A stretch of DNA of 64,000 nucleotides from Streptomyces sp. WZ.A104 (GTDB lineage Bacteria; Actinomycetota; Actinomycetes; Streptomycetales; Streptomycetaceae): the NCBI RefSeq assembly GCF_002382885.1, contig NZ_NWVL01000020.1, positions 1-64,000 of the forward strand. Direction: 5' to 3'. Numbering within the stretch: position 1 is the stretch's first letter; each line of letters begins with the position of its first letter. This document shows, piece after piece, positions 1-14,482 of the stretch. The position numbers were made by a program, and so were the translations under genes. Under the pieces are notes generated by a model. It was not told the origin of the DNA and made no database searches. It worked only from the letters and a program-made list of their open reading frames with translations.

Positions 1-2
1 CG

Positions 3-740
3 TGGCCGGACCGGGCCGCCGCGGCGGCTGCCGTGGCGCCCGCTGCCGCCCCCGCGCCCACGTCCTTCACCGGCGCGTCGCCCGCCCTGCCCCCGCCCCC
101 GGTCGCCTTCGGATCACCCGCGCAGCCCGCCCCCGTACCGCACGCCACCCCCGTACCGCAGCCCGCCCGCCCGGACGTGGCGCGCGCCGTGGACGAGGTG
201 AAGCGGCTGCTCGGCGAGGGGCGGATCACGCAGGCAGTGGACATCCTCGGCGCGACCCTCCCGGCCGCCGCCGCCGAGCACGGCGAGCACTCACCGGTCG
301 TCCGCATCCTGCGCAAGCAGTACGCCGCGACGCTGATGGACGACGGACAGTACCGCCGCGCTCTGCCCGAGCTGCGCCGCCTCACGGAGGACCGCGCCGC
401 CGAGGCGGGCCCCGCCGACGCCCAGGTCCTCCAGTTCCGCTACGACGCCGCCCAGTGCCTCGAACAGCTCGGCGAATCCGTGGCCGCGCTCGGGGAGTAC
501 CGCGCGGTACTCCCGTACTACGAGAACGCCTACGGGGGCGCCACCTCCGACCCCGGCCGGGCCCTCGACATCCGGCATCGCATCGGACAGCTGCTCCTGG
601 CGGTCGGCGACCACACGGCGGGCCGGGCCCAGCTCCAGTCGCTGCTGTACGACGCCGAGCGCACCTACGGGCCGCACCACCCGCTGCCGGTGGACCTGCG
701 CCGCCTCCTCAGCCACCAGCGGGACGTCCGCGGCGGCTGA
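3..740 (+). CDS. TPR-like C-terminal part of a larger protein (5' end outside window)
   Basis: The frame is open from the first base, so this is the 3' part of a longer gene. A Pro/Ala-rich linker fills roughly the first 55 residues. It is followed by about 180 residues of alternating helices with TPR character: repeated small-x-x-L pairs, 'GEGRITQAVDIL', 'DDGQYRRALPEL' and 'LGESVAALGEY'. No kinase motif lies inside the window. In Streptomyces the gene just before this SurA-like lipoprotein is usually a Ser/Thr protein kinase with a C-terminal TPR tail, so a PknB-type kinase tail is the likely identity. That is inference from context. Confidence 0.75.
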   Translation, partial: WPDRAAAAAAVAPAAAPAPTSFTGASPALPPPPVAFGSPAQPAPVPHATPVPQPARPDVARAVDEVKRLLGEGRITQAVDILGATLPAAAAEHGEHSPVVRILRKQYAATLMDDGQYRRALPELRRLTEDRAAEAGPADAQVLQFRYDAAQCLEQLGESVAALGEYRAVLPYYENAYGGATSDPGRALDIRHRIGQLLLAVGDHTAGRAQLQSLLYDAERTYGPHHPLPVDLRRLLSHQRDVRGG

Positions 741-881
741 GGGCGGCACCCGTCCCCGGCCACATCCCCAACTCCTCCCGAATCGTTGGTCGAATCAGTG
801 GCACAGGCCACATCCACTGCCTAACATCGATCACCGCAAGGCTTTGTGCACCGATGCACAAACTCTCCCCGGGAGGCTCCT

Positions 882-1538
882 TTGCACCGCCGTCGTCGCA
901 CCGCGCTCTCCGTCCTCGCCGCAACACTCGTTGCCGCGCCGCTCCTTTCGGCCTGCGGCAACCAGGCCCACCCCGGCGCCGCGGCCGTCGTGGGCGGCGA
1001 GCGCATCGAGGTGTCGGCGGTCCAGGCCCAGGCGGCGGACGTCCGCAGCGCCCAGGAGAGCTCCCCGCAGGCCGTCCAGCTGGTGAACAAGTCGGGCCAG
1101 CTCAACCGCGCCAAGCTGCACGGGCTGATCTTCAGCCGCATTCTGGACCGGGCCGCCGAGGACGCCGGCGTCACGGTCACCCGCAAGGAGATCCAGGAGA
1201 TGCGGCTCGCCAACCGCGCGCAGTACGGCGGCGAGGAGCAGCTCCGGGCGATGATGCTCCAGCAGCGCTGGGTCGCCCCGGACCAGATCGACGCCGACAT
1301 GCGCCAGGAGGTCCAGCTCCCGAAGCTCGCCGAGGCGCTCGGCGCGGACCTCGGAACGCCTGCCGGGCAGCAGGTCGTCGGCGAGGCTCTGACCAAGGCG
1401 TCAAAGGCGCTCGACATCGACGTCAACCCGCGCTTCGGCACCTGGGACGACCAGAAGATGCAGCTCGGCAACTACAGCGCGCCCTGGATCAGCCAGGTCA
1501 CCACGTTCGCCCCGCAGGACCCGCAGGCGGGCGCCTGA
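882..1538 (+). CDS. SurA N-terminal-domain lipoprotein
   Basis: Start TTG at 882 is chosen because GGGAGG lies just upstream and it gives a clean lipoprotein signal: arginine-rich n-region, hydrophobic stretch, lipobox LSAC with Cys near residue 25. Longer in-frame starts would add a non-signal extension. The mature part is about 190 residues, helical and charged, and fits the SurA N-terminal chaperone-like domain (residues about 30-190). No parvulin PPIase domain is present. It is probably anchored outside the membrane and may help secreted proteins fold. mazG follows in the same direction after 52 bases, so the two may be co-transcribed. Confidence 0.82.
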   Translation: MHRRRRTALSVLAATLVAAPLLSACGNQAHPGAAAVVGGERIEVSAVQAQAADVRSAQESSPQAVQLVNKSGQLNRAKLHGLIFSRILDRAAEDAGVTVTRKEIQEMRLANRAQYGGEEQLRAMMLQQRWVAPDQIDADMRQEVQLPKLAEALGADLGTPAGQQVVGEALTKASKALDIDVNPRFGTWDDQKMQLGNYSAPWISQVTTFAPQDPQAGA

Positions 1539-1590
1539 GCCGACGCGGAGCCGTCCGCCGGGACCCGGGAGCCCGGGGTAGGTTCGCAGG

Positions 1591-2583
1591 GTGAACGCCG
1601 AAGCCCCCGCCGCCCCCGACAGCTCGCCCGACACCGGACGTATCGTCCTGCTCACCGCCAGCCACCGGGTCGCCCCCGGGCTGCTGTCCTGGCCCGCCTG
1701 GCAGACCCTGCACGCGGCCGACCGGGTCCTGTGCACCGACCCGGACCAGCCCCAACTGCCCTACCTGCGCGAGGCGGGCGTCCGCGTCGAGCAGGCCGCC
1801 CCCTCCGCCGACGAGCTGGTCGCCGCCTGCGCGGGCGGGCGGAGCGTGGTCGTCCTGGTCGGCGGCGAGGGCGACAGCCGTCTGACCGACGGCCTGGCCC
1901 GGCTCGGCGGATCGGGCCGGGTGGCCATGCCGGACCTGGAGCTGCTCCCCGGCTCGTACGACCTGCCCGGCGCACGCCTTCTGGACCTGGTCCAGGTCAT
2001 GGACCGAATCCGCCGCGCGTGCCCCTGGACCTCACGGAAGACGCACAAGGGCCTCGCCAAGTACGCGATCGAGGAGGCGTACGAACTGGTCGAGGCGATC
2101 GAGGACGGCGACCGGGACGAACTGCGCGAGGAGCTCGGTGACGTCCTCCTCCAGGTCGTCTTCCACGCGCGCATCGCCGAGGAGCATCCCGAGGAACCGT
2201 TCGACGTGGACGATGTCGCGGGCGGCCTCGTCGAGAAGCTGATCCACCGCCACCCGCACGTCTTCGGCGACGAGAGCGCCGAGACCCCGGAGGACGTCCA
2301 CGCGCACTGGCTGCGCACCAAGGCGATCGAGAAGCAGCGCACCTCGGTCACCGAAGGCGTCCCCCTCGGACAGCCCGGCCTGGCCCTCGCCGCGAAGCTC
2401 GCGAGCCGTGTCCGTACCGCCGGACTCACGGTTCCTCTGCCCGTCGGCGACACCATCGGCTATGAGCTCCTCGCCCTCGCCGTACGCGCCGAGGCGGACG
2501 GCGCCGACCCGGAGGCCGCCCTCCGCGCGGCGGCACGCGCCTACCGGGACGCGATCGTGGCGGCGGAGGGCGAGGCGGGTTAG
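1591..2583 (+). CDS. mazG: Nucleoside triphosphate pyrophosphohydrolase MazG
   Basis: MazG hydrolyses (d)NTPs to NMP and pyrophosphate, clearing non-canonical nucleotides. The C-terminal MazG domain is clear: 'CPWTSRKTHKGLAKY', then the metal-binding helix 'EEAYELVEAIEDGD' (about residue 160) and 'EELGDVLLQVVFHARIAEE' (about 180), matching the EExxE...ExxD pattern. The first 125 residues ('LLTASHRVAPGLLSW', 'LHAADRVLCTD') resemble the first half of a tetrapyrrole methylase, as in YabN-type fusions, but look vestigial. The GTG start at 1591 keeps that region. The protein is 330 residues, usual for streptomycetes. Downstream is an accessory gene rather than a housekeeping partner. Confidence 0.92.
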   Translation: MNAEAPAAPDSSPDTGRIVLLTASHRVAPGLLSWPAWQTLHAADRVLCTDPDQPQLPYLREAGVRVEQAAPSADELVAACAGGRSVVVLVGGEGDSRLTDGLARLGGSGRVAMPDLELLPGSYDLPGARLLDLVQVMDRIRRACPWTSRKTHKGLAKYAIEEAYELVEAIEDGDRDELREELGDVLLQVVFHARIAEEHPEEPFDVDDVAGGLVEKLIHRHPHVFGDESAETPEDVHAHWLRTKAIEKQRTSVTEGVPLGQPGLALAAKLASRVRTAGLTVPLPVGDTIGYELLALAVRAEADGADPEAALRAAARAYRDAIVAAEGEAG

Positions 2584-2624
2584 TACCGTGACAGCAGGGG
2601 CTTCACGAGGGGCGGGGAACGGGT

Positions 2625-5011
2625 GTGGACGCTGAACTGGAGGCGCTGACGGACGCCTTGATGGGGGCGACGCTGGACGCCGAGTGGTGGCGCGAGGAGC
2701 CCGCCGGGGTGAGCGCACCGCTCGGGGACTTTCTCGGCCAGGTCCGGGAGTGGCAGCGCCTGGGGGACACCTCGCTCCAGAGGTCCGCCACCCGACGCAG
2801 GGTCAGGGCGATGCTCCAGAGAATGGGGAACGAGCACCCGGAGGAGACCGGGCGACTGCGTCGGATACTTGAGGACCGCAGAACGGCGGAGCTGCGCCGC
2901 GCTCGTGAAGTCGTGGCGCGGTGGCCCGCCGCGCGGGAGCCCTCACCCGCCGTCGGCGTCACCTCCACGCGCAACGCCGTCTCCGGCGGCATCTTCCACG
3001 AACCGGTGATCCAGGCCGGGACCGTCACCGGCGGCATGCACACCTACTACGGACAGCCGCCGCACTCCGGCCTGCCCCCGGTCACCGACTGGCCGCAGCT
3101 GGACCTGGCCGACCCGATCGACCTCGGCGTGCGCCGTCCGCGCCGTATCGCCGACGAACCGCCCCTGCCGCGGTACGTGGCACGGGACTGCGACCCCGGA
3201 CTGGAGGCCCAGGTCCGGACGGCGGCGCGGAACGGCGGGCTGGTGATGGTGACCGGTGAGCCTCTCTCCGGGAGGACCAGGACGCTCTGGTCCGCGCTGT
3301 TCACCAATCTCTCCGGCACGACGAGAGTCCTCACCCCGGTGCCGGGCACGGATCTGCGCCAGCTGCCCGCCGTGCTGCGGGCCCGGGGCGACGCGGAGTG
3401 CGTGCTCTGGCTCGACGACCTGGACGGCCACCTCGGCGACCACGGGCTGACCGCCGCCCTCCTCGCCGAACTCGTCCGCCTGCGCGTCCCGGTATTCGCC
3501 ACCATGAGTGACGAGGCGTACGACGCCCACCGCTTCGGCAGCCCAGCGCACGCCCGGCTCCTGAGCGGCGTGGAACCCGTCGAGCTGAGCACGGAATGGT
3601 CCCCGGCCGAGCAGGAACGGCTCGCGGCCGCCGCCCGCGACGACCTTCGCCTGGCGGGCGCGTACACACATCGCACCCGGCACAGCACCCCCGCGTACCT
3701 CACGGTCGGGCCGGAACTCCTGGGCGAGTGGCGGCGGGCCCGTCGGGCGAACGCGCACCCGCTCGGCCACCGCCTCGTGCTCGCCGCGATCGACCTGGCG
3801 CGCTGCGGGGTCGAGGGGGCGGTCCCGGTGGACGTGCTGCGCGCGGCGAGCGACCTCTACGAGAACGCGACCCCGGGCGCCCCGCACGAGGACTTCGATC
3901 AGGCCCTCGCCTGGGCGTCCGGTATCCGTCACGGTGTCACGGGCATGCTCGTGCCCGGTGCGGAGGGCGGCACCTGGCGGGTGTACGGCTCCCTGGTCGA
4001 GGACGCACGGGACGGTCTGCCGGGTTTCGGCCCTGTTCCGCTGGAGCTGTGGCCGCGCGCTTTCGAGGCGGTGGCGCGCGAGGGCGCCGCGTCGCCCGCG
4101 GTGGGCGTCGTCCTCGAATCCGCCCGCGCCGTCCTGGGGCCGCAGGCGGACAGGGACCCGGAGGCGCCGCTGACCCTCGGCCGCATCGAGGAGGAGTACG
4201 GGGACGACGCGGCCGCCGAGGTCTGGTTCCGCCGGGCCGCGGAGGCAGGCAGCACCGAGGCCGCGGGCCGGCTGGGGAGTCTGCTGTTCGACCGGGAGGA
4301 CATGGCGGCCGCGACCCCGTATCTGGAGGAGGCCGCGGAGAGCGGGAACGTCGAGGCGCAGCGGCTGCTGGGCATCGCCCTCGCCCAGCGGTCGGAGCAC
4401 TGGCTGCGGGCGGCGGCGGAGAGCGGTGACGCGGTCTCCGCGTTCTGGCTGGGCGACCTGCTCCGGGGCGACGGGGACCACCAGTCGGCCCTGCACTGGT
4501 ACCAGAAGGCCGCCGAGTGGGGCCGGGTGAAGGACGTCGCCTCACGCATCGGCTTGCTGTACTACTCCTGGGGCGATTACGAGGAGTCGGTGCGGTGGCA
4601 CCGGATCGCGGTGCGGGAGGGGGACAGCCAGGCGGTCAACGATCTCGGCCTGGCCCTTGAGCAGCGCGGCGAGACGGAGGAAGCGGCCCTCCTGTTCCAG
4701 CAGTCCGCCGAACAGGGGGATGCCACCGGGGCCAGCAACTTCGGCCTGCTCCTGGAGGAACGGAGCGAACCGGAAGAGGCCCGGAAGTGGTTCGCGAAGG
4801 CCCACGAACTGGGTGACTACGCCGCGGCCTACCTCCTCGGGCGCTCCCTGACGGCGGAGAAGCGGTACGGCGAGGCCGAGGAATGGTTCCGCAAGGCCAA
4901 GGCGGTGGGCCATCACTACGCCGAGCGCGAGTTGGCCGACCTCAGGGCGGCGCGGGGCGGTGGCCCCCGGCTCGACGGCTCCACCGGCGGGACTCCGGAT
5001 ACCGTCAAGGA

Positions 5012-5015
<4 letters not shown>
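2625..5015 (+). CDS. NTPase-like protein with C-terminal Sel1 repeats
   Basis: A 796-residue GTG-start protein. Residues 1-105 are helical and charged with no family I recognise. Residues about 110-140 carry 'SGGIFHEPVIQAGTVTGGM', a Gly-rich linker of the style seen between effector and NTPase domains in actinobacterial STAND proteins. Next come a Walker-A-like loop 'VTGEPLSGRT' (about 210-219) and a Walker-B-like strand 'CVLWLDDLD' (about 259-267). From about residue 510 to the end are roughly eight Sel1/TPR-type repeats ('AEVWFRRAAEAGSTEAAGRLG', 'ALHWYQKAAEWG' and so on). No signal peptide or membrane segment is visible. Its stop overlaps the P450 start (GTGA). It may be a signalling or defence NTPase; no specific function can be assigned. 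Confidence 0.85.
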
Positions 5016-7547
<2,532 letters not shown>

Positions 7548-7590
7548 TCCAAATTCGGGAAAACGCCCCGAAATCCCGGGCAGTTAAGAG

Positions 7591-7743
7591 GCCTATGTCC
7601 ACTTTTGTGTAAGTGAGACATGGGTCTCTTTGCTTCAACTGGCCCAGCTCGCCCGGCTCGTCCGCACACATCGCCTCCGACCTGCGGAAACGGTCCGCCG
7701 CCCCTGGGGAGTTCGGGCCGATTGCCCCCTATGTCCATCTTTG
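7591..7743 (+). repeat. Direct repeat pair in rpfA upstream region
   Basis: 'CCTATGTCCACTTTTG' at 7592-7607 recurs as 'CCTATGTCCATCTTTG' at 7728-7743, 136 bases apart. The first copy sits 44 bases after the upstream Rpf stop and the second about 60 bases before the riboswitch. The function is unknown; it could be a pair of regulator half-sites. Confidence 0.6.
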
Positions 7744-7796
7744 AATGTCGGGGTTGCCTGTGTTTACGGTCGGAACCGCTCGCACCGCGGGCCCCG

Positions 7797-10331
<2,535 letters not shown>

Positions 10332-10424
10332 CCCGTAGCCCCGAGACGGTAGCCTCCGCCCGTCCCCGCACCCGGTCCCGTACCGTGTGCGGGGACGGAC
10401 GTGCGTAACGGGGAGGCGGGAGAC

Positions 10425-10895
10425 ATGGCCGGGAAGAACCGCGACCGGTTCTCCACCGCGACCAGGCTGCGCCTGCTCGGCGAGCAGACCGCGGCCCGCG
10501 TGTACCGTTCGCAGAGCCGCCGTCAGGCCCGCCGCTCCCGGCTCACCGGCCGGGCCGCTTTCCTCGCGCTGATCGTCTGCTCCCTGGTGGTGGCGCTCGC
10601 CTACCCGATGCGGCAGTACGTCTCCCAGCGCGACGAGATCGCCGAGCAGGAGCGGCTCTCGCGGCAGGCGGAGCGGCGCACCGAGGAGCTGCGGGACGAG
10701 AAGGCGCGGCTCCAGGACGACGCGTACATCATGCGGCTGGCCCGCCAGCACCTCCATTACGTACTCCCCGGAGAGACCGGCTACACCGTGGCCGACCCCG
10801 ACGCGGCGAAGGACCGCCGCGGCGAGCCGGGGGCGAACGACCGCCCCTGGCACACGAACCTCTGGGACGGCGTGGACAGCGCCGACCGCGACTGA
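10425..10895 (+). CDS. Septum formation initiator (FtsB/DivIC family)
   Basis: A 156-residue bitopic division protein. The ATG at 10425 follows GGGAGGCGGGAG; the GTG at 10401 has no comparable site. The N-terminal cytoplasmic part is basic (about 1-42), a single TM helix spans about 43-63 ('AAFLALIVCSLVVALAY'), then comes a coiled coil ('QRDEIAEQERLSRQAERR', about 66-100) and the conserved 'AYIMRLARQHLHYVLPGETGY'. FtsB/DivIC proteins bridge FtsQ and FtsL in the divisome. It lies between enolase and DUF501, as in other actinomycetes. Confidence 0.92.
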   Translation: MAGKNRDRFSTATRLRLLGEQTAARVYRSQSRRQARRSRLTGRAAFLALIVCSLVVALAYPMRQYVSQRDEIAEQERLSRQAERRTEELRDEKARLQDDAYIMRLARQHLHYVLPGETGYTVADPDAAKDRRGEPGANDRPWHTNLWDGVDSADRD

Positions 10896-10955
10896 CGTAC
10901 CCACTTCACCTCCGAGCTCCCCTCCGACGAGCTTCCGAGCAGAACCAAGGCAGGC

Positions 10956-11495
10956 ATGGAAACGCCCCCTCCGCAGACCGAGTCCACCAAGCCCACCGAC
11001 GCGGACATCGCCGCGTTCCAGCAGCAGCTCGGCCGTCCGCCGCGCGGCCTGCGCGCCATCGCGCACCGCTGCCCGTGCGGCAACCCGGACGTGGTGGAGA
11101 CCCAGCCCCGTCTGGAGGACGGCACGCCGTTCCCGACGACGTACTACCTGACCTGCCCCCGGGCGGCCTCGGCGATCGGCACGCTGGAGGCCAACGGGGT
11201 CATGAAGGAGATGACGGCCCGTCTGGAGACCGACCCGGAGCTGGCCGAGGCCTACCGGGCCGCGCACGAGGACTACATCACCCGCCGCGACGCCATCGAG
11301 GTCCTGGAGGGCTTCCCGAGCGCGGGCGGCATGCCGGACCGGGTCAAGTGCCTGCACGTCCTGGTCGGCCACTCGCTGGCGGCCGGGCCCGGGGTGAACC
11401 CGCTCGGCGACGAGGCCATCGCGATGCTGCCGGAGTGGTGGGCCAAGGGCCCGTGCGTCACCCCGTGCACCGACTCCGAGGGGCCGGACGCATGA
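10956..11495 (+). CDS. DUF501 domain-containing protein
   Basis: A 179-residue cytoplasmic protein of the DUF501 family, found next to eno and ppx in actinobacteria. Conserved pieces seen: 'LGRPPRGLRAIAHRCPCGNPDVVET', 'FPTTYYLTCPRAASAIGTLEA' and 'PDRVKCLHVLVGHSLAAGPGVNPLGDEA', with Cys pairs in CPC and TCP and late Cys/His that could bind metal. No enzymatic role is established for the family. Its TGA overlaps the next start (ATGA at 11492), so the two are translationally coupled. Confidence 0.93.
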   Translation: METPPPQTESTKPTDADIAAFQQQLGRPPRGLRAIAHRCPCGNPDVVETQPRLEDGTPFPTTYYLTCPRAASAIGTLEANGVMKEMTARLETDPELAEAYRAAHEDYITRRDAIEVLEGFPSAGGMPDRVKCLHVLVGHSLAAGPGVNPLGDEAIAMLPEWWAKGPCVTPCTDSEGPDA

Positions 11496-12436
11496 CCCGG
11501 GTCGCCGCCGTCGACTGCGGTACGAACTCCATCCGGCTGCTGGTCGCCGACGCGGACCCCGCGACCGGCGCGTTCACCGAGCTGGACCGGCGGATGACGA
11601 TCGTCCGCCTGGGCCAGGGTGTCGACCGGACCGGCAGGCTCGCCCCCGAGGCGCTGGAGCGGACGTTCGCGGCCTGCCGGGAGTACGCCGCCGTGATCAA
11701 GGAGCTGGGCGCGGAACGCGTCCGCTTCGTCGCCACCTCCGCCTCCCGGGACGCCGAGAACAGCGACGCGTTCGTGGCCGGTGTCCTGGACATCCTCGGC
11801 GTCGAGCCCGAGGTGATCACCGGCGACCAGGAGGCCCAGCTCTCCTTCGACGGGGCGACCAAGGAGCTGGCCGGCGGGGACCACCTGGCGAAGCCGTATC
11901 TCGTCGTCGACATCGGCGGCGGCTCCACCGAGTTCGTCCTCGGCTCCGAGACGGTCGCAGCGGCCCGCTCCGTGGACATCGGCTGCGTCCGGATGACCGA
12001 GCGTCACCTGGTCGCGGACGGGGCGGTGGTGGACCCGCCGACGCCCGAGCGGGTCGCCGCGATCCGTGCGGACGTGGACGCCGCGCTCGACCTCGCCGCC
12101 GGAAGCGTGCCGCTCACCGAGGCGGCGACGCTCGTCGGCCTCGCGGGCACCGTGACCACGGTCGCCGGGATCGCGCTGGAGCTGGAGGAGTACGACTCCG
12201 AGGCCATCCACCACTCCCGGATCACCCGCGGCCAGGTCCGCGCGATCACCGAGCATCTGCTCCGGTCGACCCACGAGGAGCGCGCCGCGATCCCCGTGAT
12301 GCACCCGGGCCGGGTCGACGTGATCGGGGCCGGGGCGCTCGTCCTGCTCGCAGTGATGGAGCGGACCGGCGCCCACGAGGTCGTCGTCAGCGAGCACGAC
12401 ATCCTCGACGGCATCGCCTGGAGTGCGGCGGGCTGA
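11492..12436 (+). CDS. Ppx/GppA phosphatase family protein (exopolyphosphatase)
   Basis: A 314-residue ASKHA-fold enzyme that releases phosphate from polyphosphate or hydrolyses pppGpp. The ATG at 11492 overlaps the DUF501 stop; the longer frame from 11075 runs through DUF501 and is rejected. Motifs seen: the first phosphate loop 'DCGTNSIRLLVAD' (residues 6-18), 'RFVATSASRDAEN' (about 78-90) and the second phosphate loop 'VVDIGGGSTEFVLG' (about 138-151), then 'GLAGTVTTVAGI'. This is the short actinobacterial form without the C-terminal HD-like domain. Confidence 0.93.
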   Translation: MTRVAAVDCGTNSIRLLVADADPATGAFTELDRRMTIVRLGQGVDRTGRLAPEALERTFAACREYAAVIKELGAERVRFVATSASRDAENSDAFVAGVLDILGVEPEVITGDQEAQLSFDGATKELAGGDHLAKPYLVVDIGGGSTEFVLGSETVAAARSVDIGCVRMTERHLVADGAVVDPPTPERVAAIRADVDAALDLAAGSVPLTEAATLVGLAGTVTTVAGIALELEEYDSEAIHHSRITRGQVRAITEHLLRSTHEERAAIPVMHPGRVDVIGAGALVLLAVMERTGAHEVVVSEHDILDGIAWSAAG

Positions 12437-12485
12437 CCCGGGCCGACCGCTCTCAACCGCTCGGCCACCTGCACCGCGAGGAAGT

Positions 12486-12503
12486 TCGTGAACTTCTTCA
12501 CAA
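12486..12503 (+). promoter_or_regulatory. Probable Rex operator upstream of ndh
   Basis: TCGTGAACTTCTTCACAA. Its core CGTGAACTTCTTCACA matches the Streptomyces Rex site TGTGAACNNNTTCACA at all but one fixed base. Rex senses NADH/NAD+ and represses respiratory genes; ndh is, as I recall, a known Rex target. The remaining gap (12437-12810) also holds the sites listed next, and I see no gene in it. Confidence 0.72.
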
Positions 12504-12709
12504 GGAATTCGGCCCTGTCGGGTGCAGTTCGGCCTCTCGGGGGCCGTACGGGTCGCCCGCAGGGCCGTAACGAACGGTTCCGGACATGTTCCGTACGCAT
12601 GGCGCGCGCATGGAAGGGGGCGGTGGTTCACCCGGTCCGGAGGGCCAAGGGCCAGCTCACAAGCGGTGAACAACGTCTTCCGCGGGGCCGTGGTTCCCTT
12701 TTGTGCCCA

Positions 12710-12721
12710 TGACCTGGGTCA
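12710..12721 (+). promoter_or_regulatory. Short palindrome TGACCTGGGTCA in ndh leader
   Basis: A perfect 5-2-5 inverted repeat, 90 bases before the ndh start. It could be an operator for an unidentified regulator; no assignment is made. Confidence 0.35.
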
Positions 12722-12758
12722 CGTGGGCGGCGAAGTGTAGCAGAGGGCCACTCAATCC

Positions 12759-12776
12759 TTGTGAAGGGGCTCACGA
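12759..12776 (+). promoter_or_regulatory. Second, weaker Rex-like site near ndh start
   Basis: TTGTGAAGGGGCTCACGA has one perfect half-site (TTGTGAA), a 4-base spacer and a degenerate second half (CTCACGA against TTCACAA). It lies 35 bases before the ATG, where binding would block initiation or elongation. Confidence 0.5.
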
Positions 12777-12810
12777 GCACCCCCTCCGGGCGGGGTGGAT
12801 ACTCGATGGC

Positions 12811-14196
12811 ATGAGCACCACGGAGCGTCCCAGGATCCTCGTTGTAGGCGGTGGGTACGTAGGCCTGTACGCAGCTCGTCGCATTCTGAAGAAGATGCGG
12901 TACGGAGAGGCGACCGTCACGGTCGTCGACCCGCGGTCGTACATGACGTACCAGCCCTTCCTCCCCGAAGCTGCCGCAGGCAGCATCTCGCCTCGGCATG
13001 TCGTCGTCCCGCTGCGACGCGTGCTGCCCAAGGCTGAGGTTCTCACCGGTCGTGTCACGACCATCGACCAGGACCGCAAGGTCGCCACGGTCGCGCCGCT
13101 CGTCGGCGAGGCCTACGAGCTGCCCTTCGACTACCTGGTCATCGCGATGGGCGCGGTCTCCCGTACCTTCCCGATCCCCGGCCTCGCCGAGCAGGGCATC
13201 GGCATGAAGGGCATCGAGGAGTCCATCGGCCTGCGCAACCACGTCCTGGAGCAGCTGGACAAGGCTGACTCCACGACCGACGAGGACGTCCGCCGCAAGG
13301 CGCTCACGTTCGTCTTCGTGGGCGGCGGTTTCGCCGGTGCGGAGACCATCGGCGAGGTCGAGGACATGGCCCGCGACGCGGCGAAGTACTACACCAACGT
13401 GAAGCGCGAGGACATGCGCTTCATCCTGGTCGACGCCGCCGACAAGATCCTTCCCGAGGTCGGCCCGAAGCTGGGCGCCTACGGCAAGGAGCACCTGGAG
13501 AGCCGCGGTGTGGAGATCTACCTCTCCACCTCGATGGACTCCTGCGTCGACGGCCACGTGGTCCTGAAGAACGGCCTGGAGGTCGACTCCAGCACCATCG
13601 TGTGGACCGCCGGTGTGAAGCCGAACCCGGCGCTCGCCCGCTTCGGTCTGCCGCTCGGCCCCCGTGGTCACGTGGACACCTCCGAGAAGCTCCAGGTGCA
13701 GGGCACCGACTACATCTGGGCCGCGGGCGACAACGCCCAGGTGCCGGACATGGTCGGCCGCCGCGCGGGCAACCCGAACGCCTGGTGCCCGCCCAACGCC
13801 CAGCACGCGCTGCGTCAGGCGAAGGTCCTCGGCGACAACGTGATCTCCGGTATGCGGGGCTTCCCGCAGAAGGAGTACAGCCACGCCAACAAGGGTGCGG
13901 TCGCCGGTCTCGGCCTGCACAAGGGCGTCGCGATGATCGTCATGGGCAAGGTGAAGATCAAGCTCAAGGGCCGTCTCGCCTGGTACATGCACCGCGGCTA
14001 CCACGGCATGGCCATGCCGACCTGGAACCGCAAGATCCGGATCTTCGCCGACTGGACGCTGGCGATGTTCCTCAAGCGCGAGGTCGTCTCGCTCGGCGCC
14101 ATGGAGACGCCGCGCGAGGAGTTCTACGAGGCCGCCAAGCCGGCCCCGGCTCCGGCCGCCGCCAAGCCCGAGGGCGAGAAGGCCAAGGCCTCCTGA
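12811..14196 (+). CDS. ndh: Type II NADH dehydrogenase (NDH-2)
   Basis: A 461-residue FAD enzyme on the inner face of the membrane that passes electrons from NADH to menaquinone without pumping protons. The ATG at 12811 gives 'RPRILVVGGGYVGLYAARRI', the FAD-binding Rossmann loop. A second GxGxxG, 'FVFVGGGFAGAETIGEVED' (about 168-186), binds NADH. 'TDYIWAAGDNAQVPD' (about 305) is the FAD-binding ATG-like motif, and the C-terminal region carries the amphipathic membrane anchor. It is probably monocistronic, with Rex-type control upstream and a strong terminator downstream. Confidence 0.96.
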   Translation: MSTTERPRILVVGGGYVGLYAARRILKKMRYGEATVTVVDPRSYMTYQPFLPEAAAGSISPRHVVVPLRRVLPKAEVLTGRVTTIDQDRKVATVAPLVGEAYELPFDYLVIAMGAVSRTFPIPGLAEQGIGMKGIEESIGLRNHVLEQLDKADSTTDEDVRRKALTFVFVGGGFAGAETIGEVEDMARDAAKYYTNVKREDMRFILVDAADKILPEVGPKLGAYGKEHLESRGVEIYLSTSMDSCVDGHVVLKNGLEVDSSTIVWTAGVKPNPALARFGLPLGPRGHVDTSEKLQVQGTDYIWAAGDNAQVPDMVGRRAGNPNAWCPPNAQHALRQAKVLGDNVISGMRGFPQKEYSHANKGAVAGLGLHKGVAMIVMGKVKIKLKGRLAWYMHRGYHGMAMPTWNRKIRIFADWTLAMFLKREVVSLGAMETPREEFYEAAKPAPAPAAAKPEGEKAKAS

Positions 14197-14239
14197 CCTC
14201 CCGGTGAGGCAGCTCCGCAAGGAGCACACCGTACGACGC

Positions 14240-14282
14240 CCGAAGGGGCCGTCCGCCATCCGTGGTGCGGACGGTCCCTTCG
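14240..14282 (+). terminator. Hairpin terminator after ndh
   Basis: Arms 14240-14256 and 14267-14283 pair over 17 bp with a single G-T wobble and a 10-base loop. The 14284-14482 stretch contains only the cfa promoter region. Confidence 0.88.
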
Positions 14283-14482
14283 GCGTTCCCGGGCGCTGTC
14301 TGTGCGGTTCGTACACGCTTTGCCGATTCGTTGCCCGGTAGCGGGATGACGGAGCGTACGGAGACAGTTGACGCAGATGTACCTCGCGTGGCACCGGGGG
14401 GCGTGTCGCGGCGGGGCAGTGAGCATGTCCTACGCATCGTGATACGTGCATATCGGGGAAACACCACACGGAGGTGTGCGCC

